This document shows, one piece after another, positions 9,901 through 16,916 of a stretch of DNA of 48,794 nt. Position 1 is the first letter of the stretch; each line of letters starts with the position of its first letter. The translations under genes were made by a program, and so were the position numbers. The DNA is from an uncultured Prevotellaceae bacterium (lineage in GTDB: Bacteria; Bacteroidota; Bacteroidia; Bacteroidales; Bacteroidaceae): the NCBI GenBank assembly GCA_946186505.1, contig CAMHNI010000026.1:1-48794 (forward strand), written 5' to 3'. The notes beneath the pieces were generated by a model that had not been told where the DNA came from, ran no database searches, and saw nothing but the letters and a program-made list of their open reading frames with translations.

Positions 9901-10792
9901 GATTCTTGACGACGTCTTCAACCAGTTCGATGAAAGTTGCCTCCGGCGATACGTCAATGTATTGCAAGAGGTTGCCGACGAACACACCGATGGTCTCAGC
10001 GTAGTCTTCCGAACGTCGGCTTACAGGATAGTTCATACACAGACGCTCGACGGCAAAAACCTTATGTATGGTCACCGCCCAAGCAGCGGAGAGCAGACGG
10101 AAACGCCCCAATGCCAGACTTTTGCAGGCTTCCATAATCGGCTCCTTAAACTCACCTAACGAAAATTTGTACTGGGTAATGCTTCCGGCAGATAAGGATT
10201 CAGGAAAATATGGTAGGAGAAGCTCCGACTGATGTCGGGCCACATAGCCGTTCCAGTATGAGATGTTCTCCAGACGTGACGGTGGCAGACTATCAGCAAA
10301 ATCAAATATCCGACTGGGCTTTGGCGTCGGTTGACGATGGGACAGCAGCGCATTGTAAATGTCGGACAGCCTGCTGGTGAACAGTTGCACCGACTTCACT
10401 TCGGTGACAATATGATGGAGCAGCACCATGAATAGCGTCTTCCCCCTCCAACGCAAGAAACGGAACCGACAGGGATAGTTCTTACCAAGGTCAAGCACCT
10501 GAGAGGCGAAATCCTGCTCGACAGCCGTTATGTCATCGCCATCATACACCCCTTCGTCGAAAGGATAGACCGTCGTCTCGGCTGTCGCCCAAAAAGGAGC
10601 ACCATCCCTAAGCACGATGGTGGAATGATACTGTGGGTTCTCGTCTATCAGCAACCGAAGAGACTGCTGCAGTAGGTCGATACGATGGCTGTCGTCCATC
10701 AAGAACGACACATACAAATAATTGTGTGTACCACTGAGAAGTTCATCCGTCCAGAATGCCCTTTCTACACTTGACAGACAATGGTATTGCAT
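3989..10792 (-). CDS. Two-module non-ribosomal peptide synthetase, C-A-PCP-C-A-PCP-TE
   Basis: A 2,267-residue assembly-line enzyme. Domains: C1 about 1-420, A1 430-910, PCP1 925-1005 (LGGDSI near 962), C2 1025-1440, A2 1462-1950, PCP2 1965-2035 (DLGMTSI near 2004), thioesterase 2045-2267 (GHSIG near 2129 and a late histidine in ASHFELL). Both A domains have YMIYTSGTTGQPKG and the late lysine. C2 has the canonical HHLLTDG, but C1 reads HHIVTEV (residues 126-132), so it is an atypical or starter domain. Reading pocket residues by eye against GrsA, A1 gives D-A-W-C-V-A-A-V-C-K, close to Phe-type codes as I remember them; A2 gives D-A-N-S-V-G-E-V-T-K, with no match I can name. The likely product is a released dipeptide, possibly N-acylated. 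It is the last gene of a six-gene operon, 2 bases after the TonB receptor. No PPTase or exporter is in the window. Confidence 0.95.
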   Translation of the reverse strand: MQYHCLSSVERAFWTDELLSGTHNYLYVSFLMDDSHRIDLLQQSLRLLIDENPQYHSTIVLRDGAPFWATAETTVYPFDEGVYDGDDITAVEQDFASQVLDLGKNYPCRFRFLRWRGKTLFMVLLHHIVTEVKSVQLFTSRLSDIYNALLSHRQPTPKPSRIFDFADSLPPSRLENISYWNGYVARHQSELLLPYFPESLSAGSITQYKFSLGEFKEPIMEACKSLALGRFRLLSAAWAVTIHKVFAVERLCMNYPVSRRSEDYAETIGVFVGNLLQYIDVSPEATFIELVEDVVKNRMAAHSHEQVSIIETEMAKIVRDSHATLAFNFPLNRQEQQLDLSGEVIPLFHAFPTAMPSALQIDIEGSLSSGIVYCNKEYPAFFAETLAKSFLKVVAQIMDNMEIRIKDIIIADQTDTFNQEIQDDDDSRPTLIESFLSVADQFGNRPAVLFGDDVLIYAQLDRYSDVVASLILQHRQGCQSSDFIGVYASRSLYTVAFFLGVWKAGYAYVPIDPNNASERLQYIFSDCSPALLLTDLEMVPEGFDVLRITPEMLEHLCSPLPPCQPNKYAYMIYTSGTTGQPKGTPITQRALLNLIKARQAYIPAAENTLELSFASISFDASVWDVFPPLFTGTTIYYVSEEERHDPQLILEVLARRQVTCACIPPAILTLLPCQPLPLLKYLVVAGESCPVETIKRWQATCRVVNAYGPTENTVCTTMHVYGNDPVATNIGQPLRNISCYVLDAQGHLLPPGVRGRLFIGGRQLTEGYYHRAQLNEKSFVPNPFATTRECALGVNGRLYDSGDNVCRLPNGDLLFFGRSDQQVKINGHRVELGEVRSRIEQYPGVNAVAVNLTKRQGRNVISAYVEADPDSFDLVELQQTISQQLPRYMVPSNFTLVERMPLTINRKIDFKALEKLTVPLSARKSEPLPDTSIHNTILQVWQQLLDTTGTFSLDDNFLYLGGDSIALIMMVQALEERLSVNIPMTAVYQSPTIRHLAQLIEHPSAIQPLSSTSTASNSDIPPHLLSLLMQCMMSPHASRAYHLVRLIPIGGNLPLDVLTEAWNRMLQRQESLRLTFTTNRDGRPEMAIRPYHPEATLQQVNYCDENHLEQLVKQRLNDSYAFDGSPLCRAVVYVSENHPTVVAVYIHHLLTDGWSMRLLCEQFTDICRQLHTGAHSESSDPLPYGYSDYVHSLLAKTDLKADKDYWEQYLSDIEDLHLPYLPTPKQDEFSAELLTAEISQQQSEGIARYCRKHRLTPFAFLASAFMLMLARICRQEDFVVGYPSAGRTDSRFSQVMGYFVHPLPLRFTADCWNLSFEDFCRQTLRDIRNAEEHLMAFSQLVEIVNSQGGTELASPLVQAMFAFEDYMPESLLALQAPAQFPLSLTVSRKAKAPWTCTWKYAVSRLQSDTVRLMSQCLIVLIEHILQNDSPSVSGLSMLSAAGREAIVQRNAITPLTIPQQDVVTMFRQLVAQPPHPWLAKDQDVTWTYQQFDHYSDLVAAALHRYANNLPVGMLMERSCRAIATILGIMKAGHVYVPLSASYPVERLRAIVDDCRMCCLVYDRSQQNLVEGLALSANIQRLCFDDCLSANLSQLPQLPVISGSDIAYMIYTSGTTGQPKGVAVTHANLAALVSIGSSDRYNLSENDIVLQYNAYVFDASINDLFPPLLKGARLVVASDAVRHDPQRLMELIEREHVTYTSIPPALLPLCPDRLPAVLRTLVVGGETSSQAAIDRYSRQLTMLNEYGPSENTVTTTVHRFGDDAIRDARCIGRQLQGVSCYVLDDHLNLLPPGCPGQLFIGGLQLSAGYHGRPQLNEDCFIPNPYVTADDERRGLNTRIYATGDIVRQDEHGNFYFLERKDMQVKIRGFRIELQEIEQTLLRHPAVIQCVANVRTIGGTPQLVAFVASSQDDLQSKELHHYLSTLLPSYMLPSYWSILPALPLTPNGKIDCRQLPEPQHYAATGQNEQPEMSEAEHSLCAIVEKLLEIEPDTIRPEDDLFNDLGMTSIQVLQTAQALKDAGMVISPSDIFLHRTIRALAQLGQSCSSGWYEGYDAAKPVVVLVCGYTAVHPFYSDYLKSLRHDFSVWVFDSFSFWNEGPSDAVSYVNYLLTETEREMSRVGAKVYAVTGHSIGSALGMLLAEQLRKRGNPDIRMMAIGTSLYVNSNMLELIGDSDIPLKQMLSSLPPLVFEGDLCVALEQKPSASVVLNGEPDHQIEKVSQTHIVQNEQIWRRTYPSAKFLMLDASHFELLQPRFLPLLAKLMWKRND

Positions 10793-10794
10793 TT

Positions 10795-13206
10795 CTACAA
10801 CTTAAATAATATGGAAGCCATAGCCGTTCGCCCCAAGCGCTGGTAAGGGAAATAGGATGTGCCGCCCAAGCTGTAACTCGTGTTCAGGACATTATTGCAT
10901 TCTAACGACAGTTGGATTGACTTTCCGTAGTCATAGGTCAGCTTGGCATCAAGCAGAGCAACCTCATCCAAGTAGAGTGAATAATAGTCATCACTGCTCT
11001 TTGGCGGTATGGCCGTGGCTGCACGGTTTAGTGTCTTCGAGGAATACTTGATGTTCACCGATGCCCAGATGCTGTGATTGGGCAGTTTGAGAATGCGATC
11101 GCCAAAGTTGGCATTGAACACAAATTTTGGTATTCCAAAGATGTGATGGTTTGAATAGTAATAGTCTTCAGCCGACACCACATACTGAAAAGAACTCGTC
11201 AATCGGACCATCCATGACTCCTGCACGCAGTTGAACTCACCCTCTATGCCAACCATATTGAGCTTACCGGAATTACGATATTTGGCCGAAGTGGCATCTG
11301 AGCTTTGAGTATTGTTGATGATGTCGGTCAGAAGGTTGTAATACAGATTGATGTCATAGACCAAATTATACTTGGGTATGTTGCCAAGGAAGTCGAGCTG
11401 CACAGCATCCATGAATTCGGGCATCAGGTCTTCGCTACCCTTGTAGGCTGCAGCCGTGTTCTGACGGTAGAAATAGGGGGCATCGACAAATGCGCGTGAA
11501 TACGACAACTTAGTGCTGAACGTCGGCCAAGGTATATAAATAAAGGCGACACGGGGGGAGAGCGCATCAACATGCGTTTTGTTCTTGCGGTATTTGCTGT
11601 CGTAGCGCAAGCCTGCATTCATGATGAATTTTGGCGTGAAGAAATGCTTGTCCTGCAAGAAGAAGGATGCGCTCCGCTCACGGCCCATCTGAATCATACT
11701 CTTCGAGTCGGCCAGCATCAGCGTCACATCCTTGTAATTCTCACTTGACAGCATGTAGGTGTCCGACAATTCAAAAAACTCATACTGGCATCCACCCAAC
11801 AGGTTTCCCTTCATGCCTGCCAGAGAATAAGATGCATCGACCTTGCCCATGCCTCCCAGCGTATACTCATCCCAGTGGCTGACTTGCGACAGACCATAGT
11901 AGAGTTTTTCCACTGGTTTGCCGTCGATGATTACTGGTTTTCCTTCTTCATCAATGACATAGGTGACTCGCTGGTCGGTTACCACGGCATAATCGGTCAA
12001 CGAATACCAATCGCCGTATGCAGACAAGTTGATGTTAAACTTGCCCAGTTTCTTCGCATAGCTGAAATCCAAATGGGTTTCATCGAAGGAGTAGCCCGGT
12101 TTACCGCCTTCCTGCTGACAGTATTGGTCGTAGTCATAGACCTGTCCATACCAGGAATAAGGCGGTGCCAACTTGCTGTATTTCCGGTTGAACATCAGTC
12201 GGAAGTCCTTCAGTCCGAGATTGACCCCCCAGTCGTAGGAAGGCTTGTCCTGATAACGGCCTATGTGTGCGTAGCCATCGTGAGACGTGTTGGTATAGGA
12301 CGTACCCTCAGGAATGAAGATATCCTTGCCTTCTGAAGCGTAGAATGATGCCCAAGCCAGCACATCAGCTCCCATGAAACTCGTGCCTGCCAGCAAATCG
12401 ACCTTGTGCGTACCATAGCTTCCATAGCCATATTTGCCCACAATGCCATTGACTTCCATACCACTTCGAGTGATGACATTCACCACCGCCGTCAAGGCAA
12501 CATTGCCATAAAGTGAAGAGGCCGGGCCACGAAGCACCTCTATATGGTCTATCTTCTCAGTGCTGATGGAATAGTCTATTCGGCCATTGTTCGTGGAGCG
12601 CGTGTTCAGTCGGTGACCATTCTCCATGACCAGTATCTTTTCCTGACCAGAGGTATAGACACCGTGCATGGAGACGTTGTCCATAGCGTATGTGCTCACT
12701 TCGCTCATGCCCGGCACATAGATGGCGAGGATTTGGCCCAGGCTTTTCCCGTTTCCCAGATTGTCTATCATCTGACGGGTGATGATTGTCACGGGGACGG
12801 GAGCCTCTTTGATGCTTTCCTCATGGCTCGACGCAGTGGTCAGCGTGAGAATGCTGCCAGTCTTCAGTCGGTTGATCATTTCCTCAAAGCGGATGGGGTC
12901 TTGCCCAGAGGTGTAATAGGGATTCTCCTTGAGAAGGAGCGAAGCATAGTTCTCTGACAGTGCTATGCTATCCTCGGCCAAATAGCAGAGTGCAATCAGG
13001 CGGCAGGCGTTCTGTTTCAGATTTCCCTGGAAGTCTGGAAGATGAGCTTGCAGCAGTTCTATCGCCTGGGTCAGCCTACCAATCTGGTAGTCGCTCTCAG
13101 CTTGCGCATAGACCTGACGAAGCGAGTTGTTGTCTTGTGCCTGAGTGCTTGTCGGGACCAGAAAGACTGTTACTATATATATAATAAGGTATAGGCTTTT
13201 CTTCAT
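10795..13206 (-). CDS. TonB-dependent outer-membrane receptor with TPR-like N-terminus
   Basis: An 803-residue outer-membrane protein. Residues 1-23 are a signal peptide (cleavage near TQAQ). Residues about 25-110 look like two or three TPR-type helical hairpins (ESDYQIGRLTQAIELLQ; ALCYLAEDSIALSENYASLL). They replace the carboxypeptidase-like domain common in Bacteroidota receptors. A plug domain follows (about 125-240, with VPVTIITRQMIDNLG and IEVLRGPASSLYGN near 225), then a 22-strand-type barrel to the C-terminus ending ASILFKL. The overall form resembles siderophore/colicin-type receptors more than SusC, and there is no SusD partner. Its ATG overlaps the stop of the kinase gene upstream (ATGA), and the NRPS gene starts 2 bases after its stop. 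It may take up or sense the NRPS product or a related ligand; that is inference from position only. Confidence 0.93.
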   Translation of the reverse strand: MKKSLYLIIYIVTVFLVPTSTQAQDNNSLRQVYAQAESDYQIGRLTQAIELLQAHLPDFQGNLKQNACRLIALCYLAEDSIALSENYASLLLKENPYYTSGQDPIRFEEMINRLKTGSILTLTTASSHEESIKEAPVPVTIITRQMIDNLGNGKSLGQILAIYVPGMSEVSTYAMDNVSMHGVYTSGQEKILVMENGHRLNTRSTNNGRIDYSISTEKIDHIEVLRGPASSLYGNVALTAVVNVITRSGMEVNGIVGKYGYGSYGTHKVDLLAGTSFMGADVLAWASFYASEGKDIFIPEGTSYTNTSHDGYAHIGRYQDKPSYDWGVNLGLKDFRLMFNRKYSKLAPPYSWYGQVYDYDQYCQQEGGKPGYSFDETHLDFSYAKKLGKFNINLSAYGDWYSLTDYAVVTDQRVTYVIDEEGKPVIIDGKPVEKLYYGLSQVSHWDEYTLGGMGKVDASYSLAGMKGNLLGGCQYEFFELSDTYMLSSENYKDVTLMLADSKSMIQMGRERSASFFLQDKHFFTPKFIMNAGLRYDSKYRKNKTHVDALSPRVAFIYIPWPTFSTKLSYSRAFVDAPYFYRQNTAAAYKGSEDLMPEFMDAVQLDFLGNIPKYNLVYDINLYYNLLTDIINNTQSSDATSAKYRNSGKLNMVGIEGEFNCVQESWMVRLTSSFQYVVSAEDYYYSNHHIFGIPKFVFNANFGDRILKLPNHSIWASVNIKYSSKTLNRAATAIPPKSSDDYYSLYLDEVALLDAKLTYDYGKSIQLSLECNNVLNTSYSLGGTSYFPYQRLGRTAMASILFKL

Positions 13207-14024
13207 TTCTTGACGGGTATGGTGAATGTGAAAGTGGTACCCTGGCCTTCCTCAGAGTCGAAAGTGATCTGGCCACCATGCTTGTTCTCGATGATGTCAC
13301 GAGTGATGGCCATACCAAGTCCAGTGCCTTGTCCTATGGCCTTGGTGGTGAAGAAATTCTCATACAGGCGCTGCTTCACCTCGTCGGTCATGCCATTACC
13401 ATTGTCGGCAATGCTGATAACCACGTTCTCCTCAACCTGCTTCACACTGATATTGACCTCAGGATTATAGCTCGCGTCGGCAGTCTGCATTCTCTCCCAG
13501 ACGGCATAGCAGGCATTGTTCATCACATTGAGCACAGCACGACTCAAGTCCTGTGGAATAACCATCATCAGGGGCAAGCCCTCCTGATAGTCCTCGTGAA
13601 TGCTGATGTTGAAATTCTTCTGGTTGGCCCGCATGGCATGATACGACAGCCACACATACTCTTTCACCAGCTTGCAGACGTCCGTCGGCAGGAACTCGTT
13701 GTCCTTGCCGCGCGATACCAGCAGGATACCTCGGATGATGCTGATGGCCCGCTCGCCGTGCTCAACAATCTTGCCCAGATTCTCCTTCAGGTCGGCCACG
13801 ATGTCCTCCACCTCCTCGCGATCGTCCTCGGAGAGTTTGTCCTCGTTGTCCTCCACAATCTCCGTCAGGTCGCGGAGCAGTTTGTCGGACATCTTGCTGA
13901 AGTTGATGACAAAGTTCAGGGGGTTCTGTATCTCATGCGCAATGCCTGCGCTGAGCATCCCCAACGACGCCAGTTTTTCCTGCTGTTTCAACTGTTGCTT
14001 CAAGATCTCGATCTGCTGTTCCAT
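13203..14024 (-). CDS. Soluble histidine kinase (HisKA/HATPase)
   Basis: A 273-residue kinase with no membrane segment or sensor domain. It opens with a short coiled coil (residues 1-20), then an H-box AGIAHEIQNPLNFV with the phospho-acceptor His30. An acidic linker (residues 55-85) follows, then an HATPase domain with N-box LNVMNNACYAV, G1 DNGNGM and G2 GTGLGMAI. It ends TFTFTIPVKK. All catalytic motifs appear intact. It sits between the pseudo-kinase sensor (gap 3 bases) and the receptor (4-base overlap). Its own H-box region is clearly similar to the matching part of the upstream sensor (NPLNYINNFSK versus NPLNFVINFSK), so it may supply the histidine its neighbour lacks. The receiver domain encoded at the start of the operon is its most likely phosphotransfer target. 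Confidence 0.93.
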   Translation of the reverse strand: MEQQIEILKQQLKQQEKLASLGMLSAGIAHEIQNPLNFVINFSKMSDKLLRDLTEIVEDNEDKLSEDDREEVEDIVADLKENLGKIVEHGERAISIIRGILLVSRGKDNEFLPTDVCKLVKEYVWLSYHAMRANQKNFNISIHEDYQEGLPLMMVIPQDLSRAVLNVMNNACYAVWERMQTADASYNPEVNISVKQVEENVVISIADNGNGMTDEVKQRLYENFFTTKAIGQGTGLGMAITRDIIENKHGGQITFDSEEGQGTTFTFTIPVKK

Positions 14025-14027
14025 AAC

Positions 14028-16916
14028 CTAAGAGATTGGTAATGTAATGATAAACTCCGTATAGACATTCTTCTCAGACTTGACGCTGATGGTACCGCCA
14101 TGATTCTGGATGATTTCGTGACTCAGGTAGAGTCCTACGCCAGCAGCCTCACCTGTAGTCTTGGTAGTGAAGAAGGGGTCGAATATCTTGCCGATGATGG
14201 TCGGCTCAATGCCAATACCATTATCGCGGATAACGATGTTGATGCTTGTGTCAATGGTATTGACACTTAGGGAGAGCTCGGGCTGGTAGTTCTCACGCTG
14301 CGCCCTCTTCACCACGGCATAGACGGCGTTACCCAAGATGCTCATCAGCGTCTTGCTCAGCTGGTCGGCATTGCCATTTATGGCGATGCTGTCCTGCGGT
14401 ATATCGAACACGGTCTTGATGCCGTACTGGCGAATGTCGTCGGCATAGTACGTTTGCAGCATCTCCTCATCCTGATGGAGCACTTTCACAAGATCCATCG
14501 GAACGATGCCGCCGCTGCGGTCCTTCAGCATCTCCTCCATAGCCTTCAGCGTCCGTGTAGTGTTCTGTCCGTGCTCACTCACCTTCTGCAGGTTGCCGTG
14601 CAGCATACCCAGCACGTCCATCGTATCCTCGTAGTTTTCGCTGTCCATATTGTCCTTGTCATCCTCGATGTTCGCCTCGATGTCCTTGACCAGTCCCTCG
14701 GAGAGTTTCGAGAAGTTGTTGATGTAGTTCAGCGGGTTCAGGATGCGGTCAATGAGTCCCTGCGTCAGCTTACCAACGGTGGCCATCTTTTCCTGACGTA
14801 TCAGTTCATGCTGAGCCTTACCCAGTTCATGGAGGGCCGTCTCCAGGCTCTTTGATTTTTCCTCAATTTCATTCTTCTGTCTCACCACTTCAGCCGTACG
14901 GTTCTGCACGATATGCTCAAGTTTTGTCTTCTCCTGACTCAGCCTGTGCAGACGGTAACGGAACAGAGCGTAAGTAAGAAGCAAGGCAATGAGGACGTAG
15001 AGCAACAGCATATACCATCGCATATAGAACGGTGGGGCAATGCTGAACTTCATGGTCACACATTCCGACAACTCACCGGTAGCCTGACGGGCCTGGACAG
15101 TCAACGAATAGTTACCGTAATGCAGATTGTTGAATTCTACATCCCGGTCGTCAGCCCAGCTGCTCCACTGGCCGTCGTTCAACCGGTATCGGTAAGCGGT
15201 AGTGCCAACGGGCAACACATAGTCAAGTGCATAGGTGAAGCGCAGCATGTTATCTCCATAAGTCAGTTCCGGTAGTTCTGCAGGCATCTCGCCAAAGCCC
15301 CCCCACAGAATACTGTCGCCACCCAAAGTGACCTGTCGGAAACGCAGATTGGGTTTGACTGTAAGCAATGGATCGTCCGCATGTCTGTCAATGACCCAGA
15401 GATGATTTCCGCCAAGCCATATCTTGTCCTCGTCACAATAAATGGCCCTGATAACCGTTTCATGATACGGATACAGCAGTCTGTCCATATCATTCAACCG
15501 TTTCCCGTCTTTCCATCGGTACAATGACTTGCCTTCGCTGTCGGTCAGCCAGGTAACGCCATAAGCATCTGTATTCGAGAACTGCGGATAATCGAAGGGA
15601 ACAGTTGTCTCGGCGTTGACAACCTCTACTTTGTCACCGAGCATGACAAGCGTTGCCAAAGCCACCTCTGCCCCATCCTTCTTATAAGGGCTGAATTGTT
15701 CCTCAGAGATTCCTTTTTTCCAGATTCTGCCATATACGTTCTGAAGCCAGATAGTACCCTGGCCATCTTTTAATATACGGGTCACTTTCTCCAAGTCACA
15801 TATCTTCTTCCTGCTGTTGCTTAACCGTACCAAATAGACCCCGTCGAGTTCACCACTGTAGAATAGCGGACCATCGGCCAGCAGAGCAGTGGTACTTGCT
15901 GACGTGAGTTGTCTGGCCACACCGTCGGCAGTCACCAAGTAGATTCCGTTGGCGGTGGCTGCCAGCAATCCCTGTTGTGTACTTGCGAGCCCCCAGCAGG
16001 CATGACTGACACCCTTCACCTGAACAAACATCCGCCCCTCCTGTCGGAACAGGCCATTGTTAGTACCGACATACTTCCGGCTTTCATACTCCTCAATGGA
16101 TATCACACCGTCAGTCAGTCCCTCGGTAATGGAGAATCTGGAGAACGCCGAAGATACTGCCACTTTGAAAATGCCATCATCAGCTGCCCCCCAGAGAGAG
16201 CCATGACCGTCATACGCTACATACGAAACATTGTCAGAGCATAGACCATTGCTTTTTGTTATATGGATTATCTCACGCCCTGACTCATCGGTAATCACTA
16301 TGCCACTGCCTTTCCTGACAACAGCCGTCAGTCCGTTGTCCAAAGGCTCTTTCTGAGTAATATCCGACAACACGACAACCTGTTTGTCTTTTTCAAACGC
16401 TTCCTGGTCTATGATGTCCGACAAGCCGATATTAAGTTTGTTTTCGCTAAACTGCATTTTGACGGACACCTGGTCATCTTTCACCTGATAGAGTTTGCCG
16501 TCATTGACCAGAAAAACCAATAGCCCGTCGTTGTCTTCCATGATTTCCTGTACCTCTCCGTGAAACAAGTCCGGCTTTCCGATTCGCTGAAGATACAGTT
16601 CACCATTTTCCCTTATCTGAATCCTGCCAAAGTAGTTATACCCACCAACCCATATCCGGTCGTGCTTGTCACGATAAACAACTGTTATTCTTGTAATTCC
16701 CGGATTATGGATAACATGCCACTCCACATTATCATAATACAGAACGCCTTCGAAATTGGCCACGAAAATCGTTCCATCAGCACCTATTTCAATATCGAAG
16801 TTGATATTGTTACCCAAATAGTCTGAAGGACTGAAATTGAGGATTGGAGGCACACCCTGGGCAAATACCGTGCAAGAACACAGCAGCAACAGCATCTGGA
16901 AAAACACTTTTCTCAT
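14028..16916 (-). CDS. Reg_prop/Y_Y_Y transmembrane sensor with degenerate histidine-kinase core
   Basis: A 962-residue sensor built like half of a hybrid two-component system. It has a signal peptide (1-19), a periplasmic beta-propeller of reg_prop-like blades (about 25-545, e.g. RIWVGGYNYFGRI, GSLWGAADDGIFKV, KIWLGGNHLWVI), a Y_Y_Y domain (560-630), one membrane helix (about 632-652), a coiled coil (655-710), a dimerisation region, and an HATPase domain (840-962; N-box GNAVYAV, G1 DNGIGI, G2 GVGLYLS). The H-box reads GLIDRILNPLNY: Asp723 stands where the phospho-acceptor histidine should be, and Arg724 where the acidic residue follows. There is no C-terminal receiver or AraC domain. It therefore probably cannot autophosphorylate in the usual way and may act through the soluble kinase next door. 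Its start overlaps the upstream gene by 4 bases. Confidence 0.92.
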   Translation of the reverse strand: MRKVFFQMLLLLCSCTVFAQGVPPILNFSPSDYLGNNINFDIEIGADGTIFVANFEGVLYYDNVEWHVIHNPGITRITVVYRDKHDRIWVGGYNYFGRIQIRENGELYLQRIGKPDLFHGEVQEIMEDNDGLLVFLVNDGKLYQVKDDQVSVKMQFSENKLNIGLSDIIDQEAFEKDKQVVVLSDITQKEPLDNGLTAVVRKGSGIVITDESGREIIHITKSNGLCSDNVSYVAYDGHGSLWGAADDGIFKVAVSSAFSRFSITEGLTDGVISIEEYESRKYVGTNNGLFRQEGRMFVQVKGVSHACWGLASTQQGLLAATANGIYLVTADGVARQLTSASTTALLADGPLFYSGELDGVYLVRLSNSRKKICDLEKVTRILKDGQGTIWLQNVYGRIWKKGISEEQFSPYKKDGAEVALATLVMLGDKVEVVNAETTVPFDYPQFSNTDAYGVTWLTDSEGKSLYRWKDGKRLNDMDRLLYPYHETVIRAIYCDEDKIWLGGNHLWVIDRHADDPLLTVKPNLRFRQVTLGGDSILWGGFGEMPAELPELTYGDNMLRFTYALDYVLPVGTTAYRYRLNDGQWSSWADDRDVEFNNLHYGNYSLTVQARQATGELSECVTMKFSIAPPFYMRWYMLLLYVLIALLLTYALFRYRLHRLSQEKTKLEHIVQNRTAEVVRQKNEIEEKSKSLETALHELGKAQHELIRQEKMATVGKLTQGLIDRILNPLNYINNFSKLSEGLVKDIEANIEDDKDNMDSENYEDTMDVLGMLHGNLQKVSEHGQNTTRTLKAMEEMLKDRSGGIVPMDLVKVLHQDEEMLQTYYADDIRQYGIKTVFDIPQDSIAINGNADQLSKTLMSILGNAVYAVVKRAQRENYQPELSLSVNTIDTSINIVIRDNGIGIEPTIIGKIFDPFFTTKTTGEAAGVGLYLSHEIIQNHGGTISVKSEKNVYTEFIITLPIS

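Noticed and set aside
13278..14042. 254-residue plus-strand open frame over the soluble kinase
   Set aside because: The minus-strand kinase has all family motifs; this is its antisense shadow.
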